From the NCBI GenBank assembly GCA_030734395.1, contig JAUZTG010000048.1, positions 2,976,001 to 3,040,000 of the forward strand: DNA of 64,000 nucleotides. Direction: 5' to 3'. The notes below the pieces were generated by a model. It worked only from the letters and a program-made list of their open reading frames with translations. It was not told where the DNA came from and made no database searches. The position numbers and the translations under genes are program-made. Of the stretch, positions 1 through 10,348 are shown in pieces. Position 1 is the stretch's first letter, and every line of letters starts with the position of its first letter. Source of the DNA: Sarocladium kiliense. Lineage: Eukaryota > Ascomycota > Sordariomycetes > Hypocreales > Sarocladiaceae.

Positions 1-1497
1 CTCACTTCCCTGACCAATTACGTGCGCAGGGCGCCAAACCTGACCCTCGGTGCTGCCCAGCTATCTTATACTTGCATGATGCCTACAATGCATTGCCCAC
101 GTAGCCTCAGGAAAAGCAAAGAGAACGGCAAACTCCGCAGAGTGCTCTCCGGAAAGATCGTAGTGATGGATTATTGGCTTTCTTCTCCCCAACGGCCTTC
201 CAGGTTATCTGATACCATCGAAACCTTGATCACGAAGCTGCTCGCCCCAACGTGCCTGGTACAGGGTACAGGGTCCAGCACGTAAAGCCGTAGCTGACCG
301 CCCTCCTTGCAGGTGGTTGCGATGAAGTACTAACGGAACGAGTAAAGGCATTGTATTTGCCTTTTCTGCACCGCATCTGGCTCTCGGTAGCCGGCCGGTC
401 CCGAACAGATTGACAGCCGATTGTAGTGTTGGCCTTAGCCTAAAACGCTCTCATATCAGGCGTCTCGACAAAGCATGTGAAAGCTCACGCTTCCACGACC
501 ATGAAGCTCGCAACAGCAGTACTCGCAGGGCAGTCGTTCATTCGTAGCTCATCATTAGCTCACAGGTAACAGCGGAACATAACATCAAGTTCCATCGTCG
601 CAGAAATAAAGCAAAGCCCACCATCTACTGAGCTCCGCTCGGGTGGTCCATCCTGCAGGTCTACCTATATCACCTGCAGCTATTGTCCGGGCCAACCCGT
701 CGATCAAACTGAGCATTCAGCCCCGGACAAGGGTTGTTTCGTCACGCGATATTGGAAAGGCTGAGAGTGGGGGAACAGAGGCTAAGGTGACAAAACAGGA
801 TACCGAGGCGGGAATGCAGATGGCTGGAGATCCAACAAGATGCCACACCAGATGGCGAGCTGAACCGATAAGTGACATGGCCTGCTTTGCCAACCAATAC
901 TAAGCGTTTCCAAGGCAGGGAATGCCTTGATACCCCAGGATACGCTTGAGGACAGATAGCTTGGCGCGGGAACTATCATTGACGTCTTTCCGAACATAAT
1001 CGATAATTGCATTTAGCCGGTAGATAATCAGATTCAACATCCAATATTGTCGTTTCAGCTGCCAGGTTCTGGGTGAACAACTCCGCAGAAACGAATGCGC
1101 CATGATCTACTGGCTCTGACAAGTCGTAGATTCAGGACAAAGTATAATCACATGCAGGGTGTTTGAACAAGGATCTGATGCGCATAATTGCCCTCCATTA
1201 CAAACAGCATTAACATCGTACAATTCTTTCACCTGTCGCGTTAGAGCGAACGGTCACTTATTGACAGTGTATGTTTCAGACCTGCAAATTATTATCATTC
1301 ATCGCTTCTTGCTATATTATACTGATAGTCAGCCCGGGCCACTTGTCCTTACGAATAATAGCAAAGGGCATAGAGCGTTGAGGATGGATGAGTATCTGGC
1401 GTCAGGCCCGCGAACCTTACTTCAGTGCAAGGCAATCGGCGCTTCTCCAAAAGAAAAAAAAAGAGAGAGAAAAGTATCAAAACTCAAGTGCTTTCAT
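1..1497. other. Intergenic, no gene seen
   Basis: No reading frame here has a recognisable domain, a good start context or plausible splice partners. The open frames are short and overlap on both strands. A purine-rich A/AG run lies near 1449-1474. This is the 3' side of the minus-strand gene that ends at 1498. Confidence 0.6.
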
Positions 1498-2918
1498 TTA
1501 TATGTGTGGAAGACAGGTCGACCAACTGACTTGTACAAAAACGCTACTGTCGAGATGTCTGAGCTGCAAGAACGTCTCTACGATCTGGTACATCCGAGCC
1601 ACCCCGTAGATGACCGCAATCGGCATGATAGTCCAGAACTCCCACGCCAGAGGCAACTCGATAACCTTTCGCGTGGTCGCATTTCTCTCTTGCCTCTCAC
1701 GCCTCTCTTCTTCGAGACGAGTAAGTGCTTGTTTGTGGAAAAGGTATAGGTATAGCCATCGCCATCTTCCAAGTCGGGCCCAAGATGCGGCCGTCTCAAA
1801 GATCCAGAATGCAGCTGTGACGCCGAATAAGAGAAGGCTAGAAGCGCGCCATAGGATCTTCTCTGTCTCACTTGGGAAAGCAAAGTTCCATCCCAATACG
1901 TGAAGACCAGTGAAAAGGAGCGTGGCGAAGCAGACGCAGTATTCCTGGATACCGTAAGGATTCATAGGGAATCTGTCGTTGGGGATCCGCTGGATTGGAC
2001 GCGCGGCAGGGATCACAGGCATCTTCATGAAAGGCTGTACGTTGAGTGCCCACCCAGGTCCGTTCTCGTCGATGAAGTCTAGAGGCGTAGTGTCCCACTC
2101 TCGCCCTCCAGTGATCTCGGCGATTGTGCACGAAGAGGTGATCTTGAAGGGGGTGCGGATGTTGACTGGCTTATGCAGCCATGCAAAGGCTGTCATAAGC
2201 GAACAAACCACAATAGACAGTGTGTTCAACTCTATTGTAGTGATAGCTAGTCTTTGCGCAGTGCGGGCAATGCATTCGACAACTAGATAAGTGACTTGTA
2301 TCGAGCTGATGATTTTCGCTAGTCGGTCTTGCTTGGACTTGTCGCGGATCTCTTCGGCCGTGTAGGGAGGGTATGCAGTAAACTTGTTGACAACAAGCCA
2401 ATGTAGCTGCTTCGCATTAAGGGGAAATGGTTCTGATTCAGCGGCGTGGAGAACGAAACCCCCCATATCAGCGAAGAAGGCCATTCGTATCGTCCACTGA
2501 GTGTGGCCGGAATGATGAAAAGCATCAGCAGAGTGCCTTGCTCGACTCCACTGTCCAGCAGCGTAAGTAAGAACAATCTCCGGTCCGAGAATAGCTAGAA
2601 ACATCCACATAAGTCGGCGTCGAAGCAGAGTGAACCAGTTATCTGTTGGAGCAGGGACGTTGAGACAGAGCAGTGTGTAAGTGCAGAGGAAAGTCGTGAC
2701 GAGGCACGTCCACAGAATCTGCCAAGTCCCCGGTAATCAGGCTCTCGAACCCATCCTTCTACCAGGTCATTTTGGAAGATTGAAAGGGTGTCATCGCAAT
2801 TCGAAAGTCGATCGAGGATCCCCCTGGGCAAGGGCGATCCAGGCGCAGCCGCTGCTCTGTAGGCAAATAATAGAAGAGCGATGGCAACGGTGATAGATGA
2901 GCTGTGTGATCGCGGCAT
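1498..2918 (-). pseudogene. Fungal multi-pass membrane protein of unknown function, broken by a 1-nt frameshift
   Basis: The protein belongs to a fungal-only membrane family of unknown function. It is recognised by the segment GTWQILWTCLVTTFLCTY, the 'WLHKPVNIRTP' region, 'HVLGWNFAFP...EKILWRASS' and the closing CLPHI. The 5' frame begins at ATG 2918 with a signal-like leader (ITVAIALLLFAYRAAAA) and reads to ...GWVREPDYRG. The rest of the protein (about 410 residues, at least six hydrophobic segments) continues in another frame. The two join cleanly if the G run at 2728-2731 (CCCC on the plus strand) had one more base. No GT-AG intron could explain the change. Either it is a recent pseudogene or the run is a sequencing error. 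Everything downstream is intact, including the C-terminus, which favours a recent or artefactual lesion. Confidence 0.7.
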
Positions 2919-3500
2919 TGCTTAAGGAAGCAGACAGCCATAGAATAGCTTGCAAACTTCGACAAGCAGACTCTGAGTGTGTAGCTGTAGGCCTCATTAT
3001 GTATATGATATCATACTAAATTTGGCATCATTTCGTGGTTACATGCTGGAACCAACAACATGCAGGTCGCCGGTACGGCCAGCGGCTAGTAAGTACTGTG
3101 ATTCCACCCTTCAACATGGTGATCAAAGCAACGCAATGCCTTGATGAAATCTTTTTCTTTTCAAGTCTACGAACAGAAATATATTCCGTGGATAGCGATC
3201 AAGAGTTCATATTCCTCTAGAAGAGTTGCAGTACGTGAATGACAGGAAAATATTCTTCATAATTGTACGCGCTGAGCCACGATGCAGTCCTCGGCGGCTA
3301 CTGAAACAAGACAACCAATGTGGACCCCACCTGTGCTGTCGCCTCCATTGTATCTGTCACATCATGTTATCCTCTCTCATCTTTCACTTCTCATGTTTTG
3401 GCTACCGAGATACCGGCTCAGAATTGGCATATCTCACATCCGACTCGATTCCTGAAACCCTGCAACCATAATTCATGCCTGATACTCGAGGGCTTTGCAG
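2919..3500. promoter_or_regulatory. Divergent intergenic region
   Basis: This 582-nt spacer separates the minus-strand membrane-protein gene from the plus-strand hydrolase, so it should hold both promoters. I see no clear TATA box or recognisable factor site. Confidence 0.4.
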
Positions 3501-4724
3501 ATGAAAGTGCCACAAAAAGCGCGTCCTCGGAGCTCTGCGATGGGCCTCCCTTCACCTGCCATCGCCGTGCTCAGTGCCGTCGGAGGGATTATTGGGCTGT
3601 ATATTGTTTTCATCTCGCTTCTCACGATACCTTTCTTACAAAATCAGGTCATCTACCTTAACAGCGTCACGCTGACATGGTTTATGGATGTATCAATACC
3701 AGAGCAGTGGGGATTCCTCCATAATCAAGTCACCCCTTTCACGCTACAGACGCCCGATAACGAGACTATCCATGCATGGCATATCCTTCCGCTAGGGTTG
3801 TACGAACAGCACGAGGATGCCTTGCTGCAAGAGGAAGAAGGCATATCTGTGGATATCACACAGCGATTGGGCTTTAAGCTTGTGCGTGATGATCCGGACT
3901 CCCTTCTCGTTCTCTACTTCCATGGTGCAGCTGGCACCTTGGGATCAGGCTGGCGACCACCAAGCTACAGGGCCATGTCTGCAGGTTCGCCTCGGATTCA
4001 CACTGTTGCTATCGACTACCGTGGTTTTGGCTCCAGCACAGGTGTGCCATCGGAGGATGGTCTCCTGACGGATGCCTTGACCCTCGCTGAGTGGGCGATG
4101 AACGAGGCTGGCATCCCTCCATCTCGGATCGCCATCTTTGCTCAGTCGCTCGGGACTGCAGTCAGCATCTCGTTGGTCCACCATCTAGCCACTCAGCCTG
4201 ACCCCGTATTCTTCTCCGGCATGGTCCTCGTGGCTCCGTTCGCCGACGTGGAGATGCTCACTGCCACTTACCGGGTTGCTGGTGTGATCCCGATCCTCGA
4301 TCCACTCGGCCATTTCCCACGCATCCTCACCTTCCTGAACTCGTTCATAATCAGCAAATGGCCAAGCAAAGACAAATTGGCCGACTTCATCCGACACACA
4401 GAATCATTGCCAGAGAAAGAGGGTCACTACCACATAACCTTGATCGCGGCGGAGGACGATTACGACATTCCATGGACGCATAGTGACCACGTTTTCTGGC
4501 ACGCTGTCAATGCTGCAAGTCCGACGGCCCTCACCTTTGAGGAGCTGGAGCAGGAGAGGCTGGACACGCGTAGACAGCGTGGGGCAGGAGGATGGGTTTT
4601 TGAGAGGAAGACAGCAAAGGGTGTTATTCGAGAGGAAATTGCCAAGTATGGGCTTCATGACAAGATTATGTCCTATCCCGTTGTTAGCTTGGCTATAAAA
4701 AGGGCCTTGCAGGTTGAGCATTAG
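3501..4724 (+). CDS. ABHD12-like alpha/beta hydrolase, membrane-anchored
   Basis: A single-exon 407-residue protein. One N-terminal membrane segment (about residues 20-40, IAVLSAVGGIIGLYIVFISL) precedes an alpha/beta hydrolase fold. Visible are LLVLYFHGAAG (oxyanion region), VAIDYRGFGSS, and the nucleophile elbow AQSLGTA. That elbow has Ala in place of the usual first Gly. A late acidic/His region follows (LIAAEDDYDIPWTHSDH). This layout matches the ABHD12/ABHD13 lipase group, whose members hydrolyse lysophospholipids or acyl groups at ER or plasma membranes. The precise substrate is not deducible. The start is the first in-frame ATG at 3501; ATG 3540 is an alternative that keeps the membrane segment. 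Confidence 0.8.
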   Translation: MKVPQKARPRSSAMGLPSPAIAVLSAVGGIIGLYIVFISLLTIPFLQNQVIYLNSVTLTWFMDVSIPEQWGFLHNQVTPFTLQTPDNETIHAWHILPLGLYEQHEDALLQEEEGISVDITQRLGFKLVRDDPDSLLVLYFHGAAGTLGSGWRPPSYRAMSAGSPRIHTVAIDYRGFGSSTGVPSEDGLLTDALTLAEWAMNEAGIPPSRIAIFAQSLGTAVSISLVHHLATQPDPVFFSGMVLVAPFADVEMLTATYRVAGVIPILDPLGHFPRILTFLNSFIISKWPSKDKLADFIRHTESLPEKEGHYHITLIAAEDDYDIPWTHSDHVFWHAVNAASPTALTFEELEQERLDTRRQRGAGGWVFERKTAKGVIREEIAKYGLHDKIMSYPVVSLAIKRALQVEH

Positions 4725-5125
4725 AATTAGACATTCAGCGGCATCTCTCGTCATCATTCGATCAATGGGATTGTTATCTGCGCAGTAAGCATGGACGAAG
4801 TGCGTCCGTACGTGGCCTGGCCACTATTCTAGCTACTAAGCTTTATCTTAGACCCTATCCTAGGCTCTATCTTAATCCCGACCTTAATGCCTATCTTAGC
4901 CACCGCTTAGGTGATTATCTTGTCAAGCAGCTACTCCACCGCGAATGATATCTCCTCACGAGAATGAATGGGCATTCCGACAACCTAGAAGGCCTTGGGC
5001 AAGGGCACTACTTCACATCACCAAATCGAAGGCAGGGGAAAGGTCAAGAGGTCAACAATCGCTTGGCTGGCTGTATTGCGCGCTAAATCACACCAAAGCT
5101 GAATCGAAAGATCAAACACAATTCA
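4725..5125. other. Intergenic between convergent genes, with a minisatellite
   Basis: This is 3' flanking sequence of the hydrolase (+) and the copper transporter (-). Apart from the 12-nt tandem repeat listed separately, I see no feature. Confidence 0.5.
4845..4916. repeat. Degenerate 12-nt tandem repeat
   Basis: Five consecutive 12-nt units begin at 4845, 4857, 4869, 4881 and 4893. Each opens with ATCTTA or a one-change variant (ATCCTA, ACCTTA). A sixth, partial unit (GCTTAGG...) follows. Most differences between units are transitions or fall in the last six positions. It lies in the 3' intergenic region. Confidence 0.75.
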
Positions 5126-5762
5126 TTACTGACAGCAGACTGTCAATTCCTCAATCCCCTCCGCCTTCTTCTCATCCTCCTCGCCGCCCAACTCGATCGT
5201 CAAGCTCAACCAATCCGTGAGGAACTTGCCAAGCCCAGCTCCAACAATTATCGAGAATATTATCGCACCGTTGTAGCTCATAGCTAACAGCATGATAATG
5301 TATGCAACAGCAAAGGTGACAGCATAGAGCACGGCGCGAAGAACCTGCTGCACGGGGGAGACTCTCATGACGATCTTCCTGCGTGGGCCGGAGCTGGGGG
5401 TGGCAGGTCGGCAACTTTGTCGCGCTCCTGCGGCATCTTCGTCGGAGAATTGTGCTGTTGCGGCAAGGACAGCGTTGCCGCGGCGCCTCATTTGCGCTAG
5501 GATGATGCCATCGTATTTCTTGCCCATCAGGCGGAGGACCTCGAGGAGAACGACGAGAAGGGCTACGCCGATGCAGGACGCGGCCATCATGCCGTTACTG
5601 GTGATATGCCATCCTGAGGAGAGGAAGCATGCGTCTTTGACGTTCCAGTTCCATAGCATCTGCGCGACGAGATATCAGCATTCATGAGCTCGTGGCGAGA
5701 TCGAGCAGGGCATGTCATACGTCCACCTTGCACGCATTGGTAGCAGCCGTGCCGTGATCCAT
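5126..5762 (-). CDS. Ctr-family copper transporter
   Basis: High-affinity Cu(I) transporter of the Ctr family. Two exons: 5762-5721 (14 codons) and 5659-5126. The 61-nt intron 5660-5720 has GTATGA...GCAG. The joined N-terminus, MDHGTAATNACKVD followed by MLWNWNVKDACFLSSGWHI, is the typical fungal Ctr start. The product is 191 residues with three membrane segments. The second carries the copper-coordinating MxxxM motif (MLLAM) and the third the packing motif GxxxG (GAGLG). A basic loop sits between the first and second segments, and there is a Cys pair near the C-terminus (TVCCQ). The N-terminus is short and poor in Met, so a vacuolar Ctr2-like or plasma-membrane Ctr3-like role is possible. 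The gene is divergent from a metalloreductase, which would supply Cu(I). Confidence 0.93.
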
Positions 5763-6356
5763 TGTCACGGTGTGTTCAGAGGGGTCTAGCGGCAAGTGGT
5801 GTCGTCGAGTCGTTGAAGAAGCAAAGATGATGATGATGATGATGATGATGATCACGACAGAACGTTAAGAACGGGCGCGAAGGAGGTTGACAACGGCTTC
5901 GACAGGAAGTGGCGGAAGCACGGCGCCGAGACCGAGCAATCGGAGGATGGTGGGGCCGCCCCTCCTCGTGGAAGCCGCCCCGCCACACCTTAAATCCACA
6001 GTTTCGACTAGTTGACGCATTTCCTCCAAGCAGAGGCGAGCATTTGTCTGCCGATGGAGAACCCGAGTCCACCTTGATCGTGTTGGGAAGGCGAGCAGCG
6101 GGGCGAGAACGTCGTTATTCTTCTCAAACTTGCTCATTTTCTAGATTGCGTGGTACGCTGGGTCTTGAAATGGCTTCATGCCGTTGTTTCGCCTCCTCGC
6201 CGCCCAGGCGCAGTGAAAGCGCTCGTTGTTCTTCATACATGTTATAATGTCGTCGATGTTGTAATTCGAAGTCTCTTTGTGCTCCTATGGACTGTTGACT
6301 CTACCCGCCCGTCCATCGCTACTCCTCGCCTTCCTCCTCCCCGCCATCTCTTCACC
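5763..6356. promoter_or_regulatory. Shared divergent promoter of copper transporter and metalloreductase
   Basis: This 594-nt spacer lies between the two start codons. It holds four TGCTC/GAGCA cores (5934-5938, 6038-6042, 6093-6097, 6131-6135). The last is in the context CTTGCTCA, one base away from the yeast Mac1 copper-response element TTTGCTCA. It also contains a (GAT)n microsatellite. Co-regulation by copper is inferred, not shown. Confidence 0.5.
5826..5852. repeat. (GAT)9 microsatellite
   Basis: Nine perfect GAT units lie in the copper transporter/reductase promoter. The run gives a spurious poly-His frame on the opposite strand. Confidence 0.95.
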
Positions 6357-8423
6357 ATGGCTTCGGATACCTCACGGCTTGCCAGTCTCGAACGGCGACA
6401 AGGCTACCAATCGCAAAACCTAAGTGATGGCGGATTGATCGATTATTGGGGCTATGCGGTGCGCGTGTGGCCTTGTACGAATGATGAAGGCACCTGCGGT
6501 AAGCGAGCGATACCTGTTTCCGATCTCACTGTCCCATTGGACTTGAAGACTGACTTTGGGGGCGTGCGCAGCGTATTTTGCGGAAATCTACGAGGGCCAC
6601 GAGCGAGGCATCATCTACGTGGGTGCCATGTGGGCAATTGTCGGCGGGCTTCTCCTGATCTACACCGTTGGGCGGCATTGCTGGGCTCCGCGTCGCGCAT
6701 TCGAGCTTCCAACCAAGAAGGGTTCCTCAGACGGCGGTCTACGGAGACTTAGTAACGCCATTGCTTCAACTGCCAGACATTATTTATTACCGGACAGTGT
6801 ACGCATGATCTTTGGACGGACATCACGCCTTCAAGTCCTGGTCCTCGGCATCCTGTTTGCATACATCTGCATATTCTCATTCGTGGGCATCGGGTATCGT
6901 CAATGGATCACTCCCGTCTCCAAGGCCTACCTGGAGGAACATCCCGGGTTGACGCAAAAGAGAAGTTGGTTGGGGCCTTGGTCCGACAGGATTGGAACCT
7001 TCGCGTATGCATTGACGCCTTTCTCCGTCATGCTCGCAAGCAGAGAGTCAATTCTGTCCCTCATGACTGGTATTCCGTACCAGAGCTTTAACTTTCTTCA
7101 TCGGTGGTTGGGTTGGATCATCCTGATTCAGTCTATTGCTCACACCCTCGGCTGGACTATCATTGAAGGTTCGATATGCTTCCCAACCGTTGGTACACCA
7201 GCCAGCTAACACCCTGTTTAGTCATCTTCTACCAGCCTCAGCCTGCCGTAGCTGAGAAGTGGATCAAGCAGGAATACATGATCTGGGGATGTGTTGCGAT
7301 TCTCTTAATCTGCATCATGGCAATTCTCGCGACTCCCTGGGGAATCAGGGCTACTGGATACGAGTTCTTCCGGAAAGCGCATTACGTCCTTGCGATGCTC
7401 TACATTGGCGCCTGTTGGGGTCATTGGCAGCCGCTCAAGGCATTCATGATTCCTGGCCTTTGCATTTGGCTTGTCGACCGTGGCGCTCGGCTCATCCGCT
7501 CGTTCCTCATTCACTACTCTTACCTACCCGATGGATCAATGGGCTTTCAGGCGGCGAATGCAGAGATGTCTCTCTTCCGTGACGAGGAGAACGGAGACGT
7601 CGTCCGACTGGACTACACGCACGCTCATAATGCCTGGAGCCCCGGTCAGCACTTCTACCTCTGCTTTACGCAGTCGAGCATCTGGCAGTCGCATCCCTTC
7701 ACTCCCTTGAGTCTGCCTGTGGAGAAGGACGGCGTGGTACAACACTCCTACATCTTCAGGGCAAAGAAGGGAGAGACTGCAAAGATTGCGAAGATGGCGG
7801 CAGCACCAACAGATCGTGGTGCACCACTTACAACGCCGGTGGTAATGCAAGGTCCCTATGGCGAGGACCACACACTCTCCCTTTCGCCAGACGTCAATGT
7901 GCTGTGCGTAGCTGGAGGAACTGGCATTACTTATGTTCTCCCGTCACTCTTATGGCTAGTCAACCAGCCACCAAACCCAGACCGCAGGATTGCTCTGGTT
8001 TGGTCAGTACGACGGCGTCAGGACGTCGAATGGGTGCGTAAGGAGCTAGACATCCTCACTCTCGCAAAGAAGCACAACATCAGCATCACTGTACACGTCA
8101 CACGCGAACTGGGCAGCGAACCTATCTCCCCAATTGCAGCAGAGAAGTCTGTGGGGGTTGCAGCGTCGTCAGCTTCGTCAAGCAGTGGCGTTGATAGCGT
8201 GATGGACGTGGCACGCAGGGAACATCCCGATCTTTCTGCGGTAGTGCCGACATTCGTTGGGGACAACGTCCGGGGAAGAACACTCGTGTTGGCCAGTGGT
8301 CCAGGAGGCATGATCAGTGATCTGAGACGCTTCGTCTCGGCCGCCAACAGCGGTGCGCGGGTCTGGAAGGGTGATGAGTTGGCCAACGTGCAGCTCGTGT
8401 GTGATAATAGGTTAGAGTGGTGA
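6357..8423 (+). CDS. Ferric/cupric reductase (FRE family transmembrane component)
   Basis: Plasma-membrane metalloreductase that passes electrons from NADPH through FAD and two hemes to Fe(III)/Cu(II). Three exons: 6357-6498, 6572-7168, 7222-8423, giving 646 residues. Introns are 73 and 53 nt and all phases agree. The ferric-reductase membrane domain covers roughly residues 65-330. Heme-binding His candidates lie in FNFLHRWLGW, QSIAHTLGW and the FRKAHYVLAMLYIGACWGHW region. The FAD-binding motif HPFTPLS, the NADPH loop GPYGEDH, GGTGITY and the terminal VQLVCDNRLEW follow. A Ser-rich insert sits in the NADPH domain (AASSASSSSG). ATG 6357 has a good context (CACCATGG). The head-to-head copper transporter suggests a joint copper or iron uptake role. 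Confidence 0.92.
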
Positions 8424-9439
8424 GCAAGCGTATAATTGAGATTCCGGGGGTTTTCCTCGAAGACAAGAACTATTCTGTGTTCATCACTAGACCGTGACTA
8501 CATATCAATGTCTCGACAGGGGCCATGATGCGCCGACGAAGTCTAAAAGGGGGCGCCTCCACGGCGAAAACCGGCAAACTCAGACGCTGCTCAAGATCCC
8601 GAGACTCAGAAGACTAACATGAGACAGAGAGATCCCGAGGTAGGATATTTGTGCGAGTTATGAATGAATTCCAGCTCACAATATAGCTTTCGGAGATCCC
8701 ACGGCAAGTTCTGAGGGCGAAATGTTGAGGAGATGGTCTCATGGGTAAGATGCCGACACAACCCCGAGTCGAAGTCACAGCCACTTTGCCTTCATGAGCT
8801 CACTCAAGAGGCACCAGCCACAGTCCCAGACGCTCGAAAACAGTGAAAAAGATTTCCATCAATGCATTCTCTGGACTGAGATGGGTGTTGGCCACACCCA
8901 AAGATGCCGAAGGGTCTCCGACGCCGGTCGTGGGCCCAGAACCGTATGAGTCCGGACATCGGCCAGAACCGGACAGCGCTCAACATCCAAACCAATTCAG
9001 TGACTGGAAATTTCTTTCCTGGAGCTATTTTCCTTCACTCCATTGGGCCGGTACATGGACATGCCGCGGCTGATTGGGGAGTTGTACCTAATACATGGGC
9101 TGATACGTAAGGCCAAGGGATATACACTATAAGTGTTGGGTTAAAGATACGTTGTTCGAGTCACAGGTCCGATACGGAGCGTCTCCTTTTTCGTTGCCTC
9201 TTATGACCTGATGATGTGTTCCGAGACGCCAAGGGCTAGAGCCTGGACCGCAAGATGCTTCGGTCTCCCCTGAAGCGCTGGTTTGTATAAGACCATGAGC
9301 TCACATCCTTTGTCGCGAGCTTCCGACCCAGATTTTTATGAACATTGCTCTTCATAAACATTCCCTACTGCTCAACTACCAGCAACTTACACCACCATAC
9401 CATATCTCACTATCCCCACCGTATTCACTCAACCTCACC
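8424..9439. other. Intergenic; promoter of small gene at right end
   Basis: 3' flank of the reductase and 5' flank of the small gene at 9440. A possible TATA element (TATAAG) lies at 9286-9291. Otherwise I see only short, overlapping, domain-free frames. Confidence 0.4.
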
Positions 9440-9742
9440 ATGTCTGCCTCCAAGTGCAAAGGATGGTTCGGCCAACACTTCACCTCCTTGGCACCACTGG
9501 ATGAGTCCATGTGCCCTTGCAGCCACTGCTTCGGCGCATCAGCAACTCCTTCACCAAGCAGAGGCTACTCAACGCGCGCACAGTCGCCAGCACCGTCCCA
9601 GATGAAGACGCACTCCTCATGGGAAAAGGAGATGTCCAAGCCGCTCCTCAGCGGTGGCTCAGACGACGCCGCATCCCTCTGGAGCTTCGACACGATCACA
9701 TCCCTGACGCATATCGAGAATGCGAAGAATCAGGGTGTTTGA
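9440..9742 (+). CDS. Small Ser-rich hypothetical protein
   Basis: A 100-residue single-exon frame with an excellent start context (CTCACCATGTCT) after a long C/A-rich leader typical of fungal 5' UTRs. It has three clustered Cys near the N-terminus (SMCPCSHCFG), a Ser/Pro-rich middle, then an acidic and hydrophobic end (SDDAASLWSFDTI). There is no signal peptide, membrane segment or known domain. I do not recognise it. The start context and leader are the only support for it being a gene. Confidence 0.45.
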   Translation: MSASKCKGWFGQHFTSLAPLDESMCPCSHCFGASATPSPSRGYSTRAQSPAPSQMKTHSSWEKEMSKPLLSGGSDDAASLWSFDTITSLTHIENAKNQGV

Positions 9743-10348
9743 GGCTCTGGGTAGATGAAAGGCCATCAGCAGTCCACGTCGTGGAAGTGAGCATCTTGCT
9801 CTCCTTCTCGACGTGAACCCTCCATCGTTACAACCATAACCTACCTACCTCATGATGCGCCACTACGGCTACCAGCATCGAGCCAGGCGAACCGAACACA
9901 CATCGCCCCTTCGGTGAAGACCATCGAGACTCTCGCCTGAAGCACTGATGTTTCAGACGAGAACCCGAGACTTGAAGATTGTTCATAGCTCCTGCTCCAG
10001 AGATGAAGATCGTTGACAGAATAGTCGCTGGAATGGCAGGATGAATAGCTAGAGGATTTGAGCCGGAGAATACTCCCGTCAGCACAGGATGCACGAGCTT
10101 AAAATGACTAGATAGCAACGCTTTGAAGAGAATGGAAAAGGGCTTATACTCCCAGGGGAAGGCGAGGGTCGTCGTGCAGACAAAGAAACCACCACCTGAG
10201 AAGAACCGCGATGAGATAGGACATCGCCAAAGCGATCTACAGTGCCACCAGAAGTTATTCGATCATAACGTTTAATATATCCTTCATGATTCATGACCCC
10301 AAGAAAGGTGTTTCCCGCGATTGACTGCCTTCATCACATCTGTACGAT
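9743..10348. other. Intergenic between convergent genes
   Basis: 3' flanks of the small gene (+) and the Mcl1 gene (-). No supported feature. Confidence 0.5.

Noticed and set aside
1159..1749. 196-codon plus-strand frame
   Set aside because: Its 3' third is antisense to the membrane-protein gene and it has no domain.
5776..6072. Poly-His protein
   Set aside because: Produced by reading the (GAT)9 microsatellite in the antisense frame.
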